The translations under genes were made by a program, and so were the position numbers. 64,000 bases of DNA, taken from assembly GCA_036852015.1 (NCBI GenBank), contig JAANDG010000093.1, forward strand, positions 278,155 to 342,154. Reading direction: 5' to 3'. This document shows positions 36,973 through 48,300 of the stretch, piece after piece. Within the stretch, counting starts at the first letter, position 1. Each line of letters starts with the position of its first letter. The notes under the pieces are model-generated. The model did no database searches. It saw nothing but the letters and a program-made list of their open reading frames with translations, and had not been told where the DNA came from. Origin of the DNA: Pelodera strongyloides. Its lineage: Eukaryota; Nematoda; Chromadorea; Rhabditida; Rhabditidae.

Positions 36973-38855
36973 TGTCTTGAATATCCTATTCAAGGTTTAG
37001 TTTTTAGTTATATTCGACGGTAGCTTACATTATTCTCAATGGGATTATTTACTTAGCTAGGGTTAACCATATTTGCATATTTCCGAGCTATCACGTTGTT
37101 GCCAGCCGTTACCAACAAACATTGTAACAAACATTGATAAGAAAGTATAACTGTATTTCTCTCGTATATTTATATTATATTTCGTAAACCGTGACCCAGC
37201 CTAGACTACGGCCGAGTTGCTGACCACGGTACGCCGTGTGGTCCATTTGTTCAGCAACAGACGCGATCACGACGGCTTTCGGATCACCACTATTCCGGCA
37301 GCAAACTCCTCGAGCAATAGAGAGTCGAAGCACAGCATCTACAGCAACGGCTGCAGCAGCAGAGAACATTCGACGACTCGAGGAACAAGCACGAGGAGCC
37401 CGAAGAAATGCGGCTCCAAGCAAGGACGAATATTCGATAATCAACACCGCCTGAACAGTTGCAAGACAGGCCCGAGACCCGGCGATGCTACAACTGCGGA
37501 CGACATGGTCATCTTGCGGCACACTGCAGGAGCAGAGACAATAAATCAAATTCCAATGTGGTCTGTGAACAAATCGAAGAAGTTCAGACTGTGCGGCTGA
37601 CGTTAAACGATCACAACGCTGACGGGGAGACGCCACTCCCCATTGCCTAAGGATACGTGATAAATACATCAACAGGACGGCGCGTAAAAACGCTGATCTT
37701 GCTGGACATTGGCAGCCAGAAGGACTATGTCACTGATGCCCTCGTCGACGTGCTGCAATTGCAACGGATGGACGAGAAGACGATCACCATAAACGGATTT
37801 CTCGGCAAGCAGACAAGCGTGCAGTCCGCCACGACTCAGATACTCATTGAAGGTCGAAAAGGCGAAAGAACAAAAGTCACCACCACCTGCATCAATCGTC
37901 CCGTAAATCCGCTGCACCTCAAGCGAGTAGCCGAAGATGGAAAATATCTGGTCAGATATTTCGGGATTCCCAGCGTCAACCTCGGAAACACAAGTGCCTG
38001 GAAGTTCATTAAAGGCAAGAGCAAGAAAGTCGTCGACGGATTCAAGTGCCTGGATAGTACGCTTGGACTCTTACTGACAGGAGAGCGAGCGAAAGTCGAA
38101 GAAGCCACAGCCGCCATCGCGAACGTACAGTACTGCAGCCACTACATTGGAGACCGGAACTCGATGAAAACGATCAGCTGCAAGAAAGTGAAGGACCGGC
38201 CTCGAAAACGGAGAAAACGCCGTTCCCCTGCCGTGCGAAGAAGTAGCTCCCACAATGAACAGCGACTTCGCACGCGAACTCATCAAACGAGCGGGACCGT
38301 CTGACGAGCAAGGACGCTGACGAACGACATAAAGCGCCTCAAGACTGTGCGAGCGCGGACAAAGGTCGAAAGTGTTCAAGAAGCCCGGACGCGAGAGCAT
38401 GCAGGACCGAAGCCTCGAGAAACTTCACGCAACTGCGGCCGCCCCAGGGACTTCCATTCTGAAAGGAAGAAGTCCAGCCTGACCACACGGAGAGTGCGAT
38501 TCCGAAGAGGTCCAGAAGACGACGAAAAGAGGTCGTGCAACGTAGAGAGGTACTTTAATACTAACTGACATAAGCACTTCCCGAGAAAAATAATATGTAA
38601 TCTCTACTTATATATCGGTATTCTACTCAGTTAAGCTATAATTCTTGCTCGCTCATTTAAGTACTATTTGATTCATTGTTGATCAATTATAACTACCCGA
38701 TTTCCTAGTGTAATAATTATTTGAGAACATCCGTGAGTGTATATTAGATGTTTGTTCGACAAACCTACCCCAATTGCAATTCTCACTCTCTCGTAGGCCC
38801 GGTGTGTCGAATATCCTATTCAAGGTTTAGTTTTTAGTTATATTCGACGGTAGCT
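36973..38855 (+). mobile_element. Gutted BEL/Pao-type LTR retrotransposon
   Basis: A 53-bp direct repeat starting TGT (36973-37025 and 38803-38855, sharing ATATCCTATTCAAGG) marks the start of each LTR. The right LTR appears cut after this. Between them are a Gag-like zinc knuckle, a retropepsin-like domain and basic-rich decayed sequence, but no reverse transcriptase, RNase H or integrase. The element is only 1.8 kb against the 5-7 kb usual for the group. It lies between the two copies of the segmental duplication. Confidence 0.7.
37459..38304 (+). pseudogene. gag-pol fragment: zinc knuckle and aspartic protease
   Basis: One plus-strand frame runs from 37459 to 38304 with a single in-frame TAA at 37648-37650. 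Before the stop is a CCHC zinc knuckle at 37486-37527 (CYNCGRHGHLAAHC), typical of Gag nucleocapsid. After it, near 37699-37717, is an aspartic-protease-like LLDIGSQ, where the family has D-T/S-G. Downstream TTCINRPVNPLHLKR and a basic tail follow, then the frame is lost. Upstream Gag-like sequence (37236-37454) is one frame away. The stop and the altered DIG motif argue for an inactive relic, although a readthrough stop between gag and pol cannot be excluded. Confidence 0.7.
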
Positions 38856-39129
38856 AATATTGCAAACTACAAACTAGCCCGTGTTTAACGCATGTCTACG
38901 GTATATTCTCATATTCTAATTGACATAGGTGCAAGCACCCAGACACCCGGTACAGAAAGGAAGAAATGCCGAGACAATTTTAGGAAAAGCCAAATACCTT
39001 GTGGACAAATAGTTATCATGATGGTTTTCATTACAGTTTTCTAAGAGACCAGTCAACACGTCCAATCCGTTGAGCGCCGACTCAGATATGTTACTTACGT
39101 CATCATTCTAGTCATTTACTATGGTTCTA

Positions 39130-41280
39130 AATGAGCGTGGGCCTGGGATTTATTTTTTTCCAAACGTGGAAAGCACCTTTGTCGTTTAAAAGCGCAACAA
39201 CCTGTGTACCTTTTAGTGTCTTAAACCCGCAGAGACGCACGCGAATCTGCAAAAAGTTTATGCATGCATTCTAGTTATGTGCTTTGACCGAAGGAGCCTG
39301 TCAAATCTATTGGGCTTGCGGGCTTTTAACGTGAGACGCTTTCGAACATGGACGTCCCTGCATTTCCCCGTGTCAACTGATGTACGCTTCCCCAGGAGTA
39401 AAATCTCAAAATCCCGTATGCCTTGCACCCTTTTTTCATATAAGCTCCCTGAATCTTACCCGCATCGACTCACAGGTAAGTATGCACAACTGAGCACATC
39501 ACCTGCCCAGTTATAACCAGAGGGCTAGTCCTTGTGGTGTGCTTCTACCGATTGTGCATTGCACAATTATTTGGGTTGCAGGCGCTTTTACGCATAAAAG
39601 TGGTTCCCTCTTCCACTCTCGTCATGCTTAAAAATACCACACCCCTAATAGCTTTGACATCCTCTTTAGGTCAAAGCACATGAAACTTAGCACTTTTGCA
39701 TAGGTAAGTGTTAATGTCACAGGCTCAGCTACATACTTTTTCTGAGGTCTAATGACGGACATTGATTCGGTGGGCCTTGAGGAAATAGGAATCGAAAGGT
39801 TTACATCTCGTGGCGCTTTCACTCATGGGTGGTTGTGGTGACCCGAACCTTTACTAATGGCCGATACAGATAAGCATCACTCAGCTCTGTGTGTCCCACT
39901 TCTCCTGGGAAAAACAACACAACCCCAATAGCTTTCATATCGTTTTTCGTGCTTTAGCAGATGCGCGTTATAAGGTCAGGAGCTGAGTGATGCTTGTCTG
40001 TTCGGGTCAACACAACCACCCATGAGTGAAAGCGCCACGCGATGTAAACCTTTCGATTCCTATTTCCTCCAGGCCCACCGGTTCAATGTCCGTCATTGGA
40101 CCTCAGAAAAAGATGTAGCTGAGCCTGTGACATTACCACTTACCTATGAAGTTTGCAAAAGGTCGCAGCCAGTACTCACCATGACTTTGACAATGTTCGT
40201 CGAAACTAGTCACATAGGTATGCACCTATTCCTTATAAAACTAATGTGAAGAAACTTTTAAGCCTCTATGAATTAAAAAAGAACCAACCTTTCAATGTGA
40301 GAGCTTTGTAAGCAAGTGACGGTTCAATATTTTTAACTTCTCTGGCCGAATTTACATTTGCCTTATGCAAATTTATTGAGGGAAATGTCTGTGATTTTCC
40401 AAAAAAAAACACTCACCTATCGAAAATAACATACTTTTTCAGATTTACGTATGCAAATTCTCACAGCGCGAGGAAAAAACAAGTGAAAATCATTTTCTGC
40501 TCTGGTATGTTCTGGGAAGGTTGGTCTTTTTATATCCTATTTTGCTTTTTTCCTTAGAAGTGAGTGTCGTCCTATAAAATTTGTTAAGCTACATCCTCCT
40601 ATATTTGGAGGAACGTCTCTCCATTGGACGGGGAGCAAAGCGAAGGATTTGGAACACGCTTTATGCGGGATCAACGCAATTCTTCGATCCGATTGACGGC
40701 CTTTTTCGATTTCGGTTATTGTGAATTCGATTTCGGTTATTGTGAAATGGTCTTACTGTAAATGAAATTTTCAGTATTGAGGCCTCTGCAATGAACGGTC
40801 CTGGACGATGTGAACAACAACCAAATAGTCGACTAATCTAAGGGACACTGGTTTTGGGAAGATAGGCTCTCGAGCGCTTTTGGGATGCAAAACTAAGCTA
40901 AGGTACCCTAAATGCTTTAAAAGATGAAAAGTTTTCTTTCACAAGAGCAGGAAGCAACCTTCCACGACCAAAAATGTACCAGTTAAAATTTGGAAGACTA
41001 AAATTATTCGTCCAAAATTTCTTATTGCGACATCCTATATTAATTCAGGCGGCAGTTTCGAAACAGGCGCGATTGCTGCATTGCCGGTACGACAAATTGC
41101 AATGTGATATGGTATGTTGGTCATTTACGTTGGACCTGCTATACAAACTAGTGAATTTCCTTAATGTTTAGGCGCTTACGCTTACGGACTCCCCAAACTT
41201 CTCAATGTGTGAGATCAGACAGAATGATTAGGTCACCGAACGTCGTCAATGAAATGGGCACCTTGGATTTCGACCGTCTT
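39130..41280 (+). repeat. Segmental duplication, copy B
   Basis: Counterpart of 34000-36885 in the same orientation. It differs by an extra inverted copy of 39690-39890 at 39970-40150, which makes a local hairpin (TCATGGGTGGTTGTG against CACAACCACCCATGA). It includes a hairpin element at 40280-40520. Confidence 0.72.
40280..40520. repeat. ACCAACCTT hairpin element, copy in duplication B
   Basis: Ends GAACCAACCTTTC and GGGAAGGTTGGTC. The mirror blocks and centre match 36100-36330 with small changes, for example an extra CTCTGGCCGAATTTACAT segment. Confidence 0.65.
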
Positions 41281-42590
41281 GTTTTTGGTTGCGAATGGAC
41301 GGAGAAGTTTAATCCTGATTAATACAGACAGGACAGTCGGTACTGCACTGCTTTCCCTGCTCCCGACTGAACTAGGAGAATGCGAGGGCGCGGACCATAT
41401 CCGTCCACCTTTTAATGCTCATTGCTCCATTCTCGTTCTGTGCGCGACCGCTAATGGTAAACCTCATTTAGAACCGCGAAATTGGATCTGTCATATGGGA
41501 GCTGCGTTGTTGTGTAGCGTACAACAACGCAGTGTGATACCGAAACAAAAGGCAGGCTTCAACAAAGTAATACGGTAGTAAGACACATGGAGCGGCCCTT
41601 GCCAAAGCGCAAGGTCGATTTGTTAGCAGCTGAGGTAAAGTTGCGCAGAACAATCCCTTAACCGAACGACGCGTTTGAGAACGTAGTAATTAGTTATGTC
41701 ATCCCTAGTGGGTATTTGAAGGAGAACACTCTAACCGAGATTGAGTCTCGGCAGGTTGCATCGTTTGGATGGTACTTCGTCCTGCAAAACAATCTCGCCT
41801 GCGGAGATTTGTAGTGAAACCCTCGTTCTAAAATGCCCATGAACTGCGTGACGAAGAACCTTACTTAGAATCGACCGATAAGCTCGTTTGAGATATTGGC
41901 GTGATAGTCTAATAGCGAGAACTCAAGGGAAGCTACATCTGTATGGCAGGTCCGTCAAGGATCTACCCAATTCACAAAATGAGGTAAGGTCTCTTTTTGG
42001 ACTACGTTACCTCCTTTGGCGCCCTCACTTTATGCTTTTACAAGGTTGTAACGCTCAGTTTGTGTTGTGGACAACGGAACAGAATATCACACCGTGTACA
42101 CTCTTATTTACTAAGGAGATGATGGCCCTGTATATGAGCGCCTGAAGTGTACATTAGCTTCGATAAAGCATTTTGATGATCGCTATTGATTAACCTCATT
42201 TAGAACATGGTTAGTGGATCGACCAGCTGGGGGCTTTGCAGTAGGTGGTATGCATCGGAGGACGGAAAACAATTATCGGTTACGAGCAGCTGGAATCTCC
42301 TGATCCCGAGGTGCTCATTGGTAATGTTCTAACTTGTGGTATACAGGAAACGATCGTATTGAAACGTCACCCTCAGATGGTATGTTCATAAATCGTTTAG
42401 ACGAGCGCTAATGATAATCCTAATTTAGAACGGTTGTTGAATGTTCTTCGTATTCCTGTACCCACTTGACATCAAACGAGAAGGCAGATTGGATAATGAG
42501 GACAATGTTCATGCATTGTGAATATGAGACGCTGGCCAGGTAACCGTCTTTAACCCACCCCTGATATATTCAAACAAAAAGAAACACATA
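41281..42590. repeat. Dispersed repeat tract, includes family D copy at 41880-42150
   Basis: 41940-42110 matches, inverted, 57590-57760 and more distantly 47200-47420 and 50080-50260 (AAGGTCTCTTTTTGGAC, CCTTTGGCGCCCTCAC, CTTTTACAAGG). The block CATTTAGAAC recurs near 41466 and 42193. A perfect 11-bp hairpin sits at 41503-41531 (TGCGTTGTTGT...ACAACAACGCA). No protein family is identifiable in the frames. Confidence 0.5.
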
Positions 42591-42805
42591 GTGCTTAACC
42601 AAAAAGCAATGTTTACAATTAAACGTGCTTATCTCGCGTGTAGTTCTTGGCGAAGCGTTTGTGCAGATCTTGTGTTAGATCCAGAAAGTCCGGTTGACAC
42701 AAGTAGTTGCGAGGGAGATTCGCTTCTGCAAGAAAACGAGAGAGCTCGAAGCAGCAAACATACGCAGCCAGTATTAGTATACTCAGCCAGTAAGCAGCCA
42801 GAATG

Positions 42806-43282
42806 CAAAAGAAAAGAACTATAGCCAACATTGAACCACTACATGCCGACTTGGTAGTCTGACGCTCTATCCACTTCACAAACTTCACGTGGAATTGATT
42901 TTTCTGCCGCACTTGGGTTGGAAACTTGGATCATTGGAATTCCACACGAAGTTTTCTACACAAACTATGATTTTTCTGCCGCATTTAAACAATTCCAAAG
43001 AAATTAAAGGTATGATCTCATACAGTGTATAATGCTTCAAACTACCACGTTAGTATAGTTTGGTTCAAAGCTGACAGGATACTTTTGTTTTCCATATCTT
43101 CAGGTCTTTTTGATGGAGCCTTTTGTTCAATAAGTATCAACACGCAAGTTTTCGTAAAAATTGCGAAGATAAAGAAACACGTTTGAAAGTAAAATGCCAA
43201 AATAAAAGAGTTTCGTAGTTGCAAAAGAAAAGAACCATAATATACCCACTTGGTAGTCTGGCGCTCTATCCACTGCGCCATT
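42806..43282 (-). repeat. Two tRNA-like SINE fragments
   Basis: On the minus strand 43282-43221 reads GGCGCAGTGGATAGAGCGCC, a near-consensus A box, then AGACTACCAAGT and a decayed B box (GGTTCTTTTCT). A second, more decayed copy lies at about 42880-42806. These are tRNA-derived repeats, and neither forms a full cloverleaf. Confidence 0.5.
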
Positions 43283-43432
43283 TGAGTTGGAAACGAATTC
43301 GAAACTTGACATAACTCATAAACATGACATAAGTTGGCAGAATTCAAACAACAGAAGAACATGACACTAAATATAACGCTGAGGAACCAGTGAAGAGAGA
43401 ACAAACTTCGTCGTCTCCATCTTCGATGGATG

Positions 43433-43848
43433 TTAAAGGGTCAGGCCCATTTCAAATGACCCCTATTTCTGATGATTCCATATGATTCTCCATGTCAAGT
43501 ATAGTAGGATGCAATATTTTTCTTATTTTCAAGCTCAAAATTCACACTATTCAGCAATTTACCGTGGGCAGTCATACCCAACTATCTATCGCAGTTGGCA
43601 CGCGCATTCGCGCTTATTGGCCAATATCACAATTGCCACGCCCAATAGAGCATATTGCCCAATTAGCGCGAAGGGGCGTGACAACTGCGATAAATAGTTG
43701 GGTATGACTGGCAATGGCAAATTGCTGAATACTGCCTGAATTTTGCACTTGAAAATTAGAAAAATATCGTATCCAACTATATTTGGCATAAAGAATCAGA
43801 TGGAATCATCAAAAATAGGGGTCATTTGAAATGGGCCTGACCCTTTAA
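43433..43848. mobile_element. 416-bp palindromic MITE with TTAA ends (copy 1)
   Basis: TTAA followed by AGGGTCAGGCCCATTTCAAA is mirrored perfectly at the right end, and the element is palindromic almost throughout: GCAGTCATACCCAACTAT in the left half pairs with ATAGTTGGGTATGACTGG in the right. TTAA at both borders fits piggyBac-type target choice but could be part of the terminal repeat. No transposase. A second copy is at 55795-56218. Confidence 0.8.
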
Positions 43849-44157
43849 GTATTAATAGTGTAGGCAATAGGCAGCAGGCTGTTTGTCTTGTCTGCGAATG
43901 CGGTCCATGCAGAATGTTGCCCACCATAACTGGCACTAAACTTAAACATCTTTATTGAGTAGTGGCTTAAGAAGTATTTATTCGAAGAAGTAAGCTGTAA
44001 TTAAAATGTTTTTTTCAACAAGTTATGGAAGAAGAAACGGCGGACGTCCAGGAAACTCGGCTGACTCGTTGTAGCGGCCTCGCATGGAGCGCGCAATGCA
44101 AAAATATCCTTCCGAATGAGCATATTCTGGGTAAATACAAAATGGAAATGAATATTA

Positions 44158-45010
44158 GAATGTGCGGCATCTATGGGCATCTGGGAATCAGAATATAATC
44201 CCCCGAAGTTATAGCACTGCTGCTGCAATTTTGTTGCAATTGGCGCCTTTACTTGACAAGTAAATCATCGGTCTTGTGGTGTAGTGGATAACTCTCTAGC
44301 TTGGCGTTATTGCGCCCAAGGTTCTATTCTCCAGAAACTTTTTTTTGCAGTTTTAAATTTTTGAATTCTTGTCATATCACTAAAGGGAAATTGTGTCAAT
44401 ATCATTATCTTCATTCAAAGTCTTTCAGAAGGGCTGTCCTCATTCTTCGTGCAAAATAGCCCGTATTACCGTATTCACCAACAAGCAGGCCGTTTTCACT
44501 AATAAGCAGGGAGCCCTCCCTGGCCTCCCAGGGAGCTACTATTAGTATTGGTCTAACTCACCTCATTAATCTGTTTTTCTGTTCTGTTTTCTGTTTTCAA
44601 TATATCGCTGGTTGCTTCTCCCTGTTCAGATATAGCTTTCATATTTATCTGTTTTTCTAAATGTTTGTGCACGATTGACAAGCAAGGCTGCTGATGGAAA
44701 CTGGACAAAAAATAATAAAAATGATTATTTTGCACAAAGGTGCAAACAGTGAAGTGAAGATTCCGAATGATTTTGAAACAAAGTAATGATATTAGGCACC
44801 ATTTCCATTTGGAAATAGAATAAGATTCCAAAACAATAAAACGTTTCTTGAGGGAATAGAACCATGGTCGCAAAAACCCAAGCTAGAGGGCTACACACTA
44901 TACCATAAGATCGATGATTTACTTGCCAAGAAGAGGCGCTTACTGCAACAAAATTGGATCCAGGCTGTAACTTCGGGAGCTGATATACTGATTTCCAAAA
45001 GTCCATAGAG
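44158..45010. repeat. Inverted pair of tRNA-like repeat copies
   Basis: The plus-strand block 44158-44345 (GGGAATCAGAATATAA, CCCGAAGTTA, AAGTAAATCATCG, then a tRNA-like GTGGTGTAGTGGATAA with B-box-like GGTTCTATTCTC) recurs inverted at about 44843-45005. The tRNA-like cores are 44271-44337 (+) and 44844-44912 (-). Both are degenerate. Confidence 0.55.
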
Positions 45011-45619
45011 TCTAATGAACGCATATTCTAACACTCATTTCCATGCTTTATTTACCAAGAATAGACACATTCCCAGTGAGGATTTCCTTGTTGCACTCCG
45101 TCAGCTCAGCCGGGAAGTAATAGGAGTAGTCCTGTATCCTGTCGTGAAAGCGAATGCTGGGTTTTCTTCTCGACAGAATGACTGTCTTAAATAGTCTTTT
45201 GTTGTATATGAACTGGAAAGATGAAGTATTTCCTGTTGGCACATGCTGTGTGGTTCTCAAAAAAGTGAGAGAGCCGAGGAATCCTTAAACACATATTCGT
45301 GTGAAATATACAGTACGAGGTCACTATTCTACACTGCTGAACGGACCGTTGTGAAACAACTGCTCTTTTGCTGATAAATATTTGGCTATTCTTCGATATG
45401 TGAACATTGAAGGAAGCGTATGCGTAGTCCGTATGTAGTATTTGGTTATGCAGCGATAACCAATCAGGACATATTACGGCTTCTCTAGCTCTGTTACGCG
45501 TAAACTATCAGGTTTTGGTGTTGCGTCGGCCGTATCTGTGTGTTTAAACAAGCAGTTGGTTTTATGGTAGCCAGGGATCTACGAATGCTCTACGGGGTAA
45601 AGTAAAGAAAGATACTTAC

Positions 45620-46013
45620 TAGTGTTGGTAAAAGTTCCGGGTTGTTTGCTCTTCATTGTTCGACCGGCACGGAATTGTACAAATGGATCAACAGTTCCAC
45701 CGAGGCTCCGGAGGATTATGCCCCTCCATAACTGAAAGCAAAAAAAGTTGCCAACATTTGGCAATAGGCGTCTAACCATAAGCATATACATACAAAAAAG
45801 CGCGACTGTTGACAAAAATTAAAATAATGTGTATGAACAGTACGAGAATGCAGATTATAAGCAGAAATAAAATAGTTATGATCGGTGAACGGCGCTCCGT
45901 GGATTCGTCTGTATTCGCGGGACTGTCCCCAAAGCGTCTGCCGTCGAACTGGTGCGATGGACTGAAATTGGTTTTTGTCTTTGAGTGAAATGGGTTCTTT
46001 TGGCTTATATAAA
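45620..46013 (-). CDS. Two exons of a putative single-pass membrane protein
   Basis: The upstream exon 46013-45790 follows a TTTTCAAG acceptor. It encodes a polar stretch (QFDGRRFGDSPANTDES, then ERR) directly before a strongly hydrophobic run of about 23 residues (IITILFLLIICILVLFIHII), a textbook membrane anchor. After a short intron (donor GTATAT, acceptor GCTTTCAG), exon 45731-45620 reads LWRGIILRSLGGTVDPFVQF, then RAGRTMKSKQPGTFTNT, and ends at a perfect GTAAGT donor. Phases agree (224 nt, phase 1 to 0; 112 nt, 0 to 1). The second exon resembles the start of a C2 domain (DPFVQF...G...KSK), but this is weak. A possible earlier exon (TTTTCAG at about 46202, SPHPLSYAQGSLPRFDE) could join in phase with a poor donor. 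A second frame across the membrane exon is also open, so the call is moderate. Confidence 0.5.
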
Positions 46014-46213
46014 CTTGAAAAGAAAAGCATGTATCCTTGGCTGAATCATGCGGTCTGGTGTTGTAGAATCATACAAATTCGCATCGGCATTGTGAACAGA
46101 GGCTCAATTGAGAAACTCTTAGCAATCCACACAATAGAAATGCCTTTCATCAAAACGTGGCAAGGACCCCTGTGCGTAGCTTAAAGGATGCGGGGACCTG
46201 AAAAGCCGAGCAG

Positions 46214-47165
46214 AAGAACACTGTGTAAGAATGAGTCAATAAACTAACAAAATAAGCTTAAAGAACGCCAACCTACCAAATCACTTGATACTCTTGGAGC
46301 TTGAACGCACATCAAAACAGCAAGTGTGGATGCATGGTATTCACCTTCCGTTTCTCTAAATACTGTAACCTTCGCAAAACTTCGTACCGCACGTCATATC
46401 TACGCCGTTGTGCCTAATAAACTTAGAACACCCTCCCCCCTGAGAACAAGCTCCACATTCCGCAAACATTTCACGAACTACATATGTAAAAGCATCCCCG
46501 AATCCCTACCCTTAAATGTCCAGACATATGTGTGGTCTATCCAACTGACCACCAGATGTGTAAAAGTGCAAAGTAACAGAAACATCCAAGTATATACCTT
46601 TAGTTCGTCCATTGAATGTGAGTCCCTCTTCCGGTGGATTTCATAGGATTGTAGATGTCATCATTCGTGCTGTTATGAAGGTGTGTCCCCCTGCTGTTGT
46701 CGTGTATGTGTACAACAACGTGTGCTCCGTTACACAATGTCCGGTGCACAGGGGACTCCAACAGTCAATGCGCCATAGCGTTAGCCTCTATTTTGCGTTA
46801 CGCAATACGAGGCGTAACGCAAAATGTTTTTGTTGATACATCGTTACTTTATTAATTTGTGTTTTACTTCTCATTATTATTTGCAGTTTATTGGTACTTC
46901 TATTGATTTCCACCCATATGGGTGTGTGTTTATGCTAATAAATGTTGAATGTTGAAATCTTTTAAATGCGAACTTTCCATCGCTTTCAGATGTCGTTCCT
47001 TTTCGTGTTTATTAAAAAGAAGGCGGTGCACTAAAAGTGAATATATTCTTACGACCATAGCTCAATTGTGTGTTTGCAACAGCGCAGATACGAGAGATTG
47101 GAAACACCCATCTGAGAAAAGTCCGTCTGGTCCAGTCTACATAAGGTCTCGGTCGGTTCTAAATG
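46214..47165. other. No gene recognised; one strong hairpin
   Basis: Frame 46326-46646 is open for 106 codons but has no domain or splice support. At 46791-46826 a 14-bp perfect hairpin (ATTTTGCGTTACGC ... GCGTAACGCAAAAT) is followed on the minus strand, after AGAGG, by CTAA, an arrangement like a Helitron 3' end. Confidence 0.4.
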
Positions 47166-47169
47166 ATGT

Positions 47170-47460
47170 GCATCATTAGCGCAAGGGACACCTTAGGCAT
47201 TCCTAGACGGGGTCAGCATCTCGTAAGCGCGTATGAGAGCGCATTGTGCGGAATTCTGTTTCGTTCTCCACTACGCATACAAAATAAAACCTCACAGGCT
47301 TGTAAGAACATAAAGCCAAACAAGGCATCGTGCCGCCAAAAAGAACCCTCACCTCTTTGGTTGATCTTGTCATCAGACTTCCAGACTGATGAAAAGCGAT
47401 GTTTTGCCTATAATGTCAACCATCCTGTTTTCATATGGAGTGACAACTGCACCAGAGAAT
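47170..47460 (+). repeat. Family D dispersed repeat, copy 1 of a close pair
   Basis: Near-identical to 50010-50300 (GGGACACCTTAGGCATTCCT, CTCCACTACGCATACAAAAT, AAGCCAAACAAGGCATCGTG). More distant copies are at 57580-57840 and, inverted, 41880-42150. Confidence 0.75.
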
Positions 47461-47598
47461 CTGGGAACATTCAATTTCCAAATTCCCACTCAATAACTGG
47501 TAATGCACATTTGTTCGGTCATTTGTTGATAAATTTTTGATATTTTAGTTGTCACTTATTTAATTCACAACCTTTGAATAAATTACATCAACACCTGC

Positions 47599-47624
47599 AA
47601 CACACACACACACACACACACACA
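47599..47624 (+). repeat. (CA)n microsatellite
   Basis: About 26 bases of pure CA repeat. Confidence 0.95.
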
Positions 47625-47743
47625 TTTGCAATTAATAAATTTGTTGTATTTTAGCCACACAACTAACATTAAATATGATCCCCTTTTTGTTAAAATCAAA
47701 TAGCAGAGTACGGTGACAGACCGGCGAGCGTAGCGCCCGGAGG

Positions 47744-47759
47744 GTCCGCTGCAGCGGAC
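47744..47759. repeat. 16-bp perfect palindrome
   Basis: GTCCGCTGCAGCGGAC lies just after a second GC-rich inverted pair (GGCGAGCGTAGCGCC). The origin is unclear; GC hairpins of this type mark Helitron ends, but no CTRR was seen beside it. Confidence 0.6.
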
Positions 47760-47879
47760 AAATCAATGAGTCAAGCAACCACATTAATTATGCAATCGCA
47801 TGATGCGCGAGGCGATGCAGTGAGCATACGCCAACACGCAATCAAGTTCACTGGCAAAACAACCCGAAAGATGTCCAGG

Positions 47880-48240
47880 CACTTGAAGCCTAGGACGGCT
47901 CTGGGTCCTTTTGTGGCCCAGTGTCGCCGCCAAGGCGACCCACTTCTCGCCCCCGCCCGCCGTCTTATCGTCGCGCTCCCCCCTGGCTATATAAACGCGG
48001 ATCGGACGGGCTCGTCGCTTCTCTGTGGCTCTACTTGTCTGGCTGGTTCGCTGCTTCTCTCTCTTCTCACATCTCTGTTCGCGCTGTTCCGCAAACGATC
48101 ACTACCGACCTCTACCGTTCTACCCAAGTCATATATTGTTCCACCTTATATTTTCCCCAGATAAACGCACTTATATATTACGTGTATTATTCATTGCAAG
48201 ACACATCTGTTCTACAACGTGCAAGTTGTTCGCTATAGCT
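47880..48240 (+). promoter_or_regulatory. Possible LTR or core promoter region with TATA box
   Basis: An unusually GC-rich tract leads to CTGGCTATATAAACGCGG (TATA box at about 47986-47993), followed by a CT-rich stretch with TCTCTCTTCTCAC. This is the arrangement of a Pol II core promoter, as in an LTR. Several frames are open across it, but none has recognisable protein features. No matching second LTR was found in the window. Confidence 0.35.
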
Positions 48241-48300
48241 GTATCCTAACAAAGCATTCTACAATCAGACATATCACATACAGTCTACAGTTACACCAAT

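Noticed and set aside
37175..37672. 165-codon open frame on the minus strand
   Set aside because: It is antisense to the zinc-knuckle/Gag region, which has a clear domain on the plus strand. The long frame is a composition shadow.
41249..41578. 109-codon plus-strand frame
   Set aside because: It lies across the end of the segmental duplication and a hairpin, and the homologous part near 36830 is not open.
44271..44337. Functional tRNA gene
   Set aside because: A-box and B-box-like motifs are present, but acceptor and T stems do not pair and the sequence is shared with an inverted repeat copy.
44943..45260. Possible further exons of the minus-strand membrane-protein gene (45028-44943 and the frame at 45260-45048)
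   Set aside because: The first has good borders, but most of it is repeated at 44158-44230 beside a tRNA-like module, so it is repeat sequence. The second has two competing open frames and a weak acceptor.
46326..46646. 106-codon plus-strand frame
   Set aside because: There are no splice sites, start context, domain or second copy to support it.
47766..48249. Overlapping Arg/Pro/Ser-rich frames up to 132 codons
   Set aside because: The GC-rich composition lowers stop frequency. A promoter or LTR reading explains the TATA and CT-rich pattern better.
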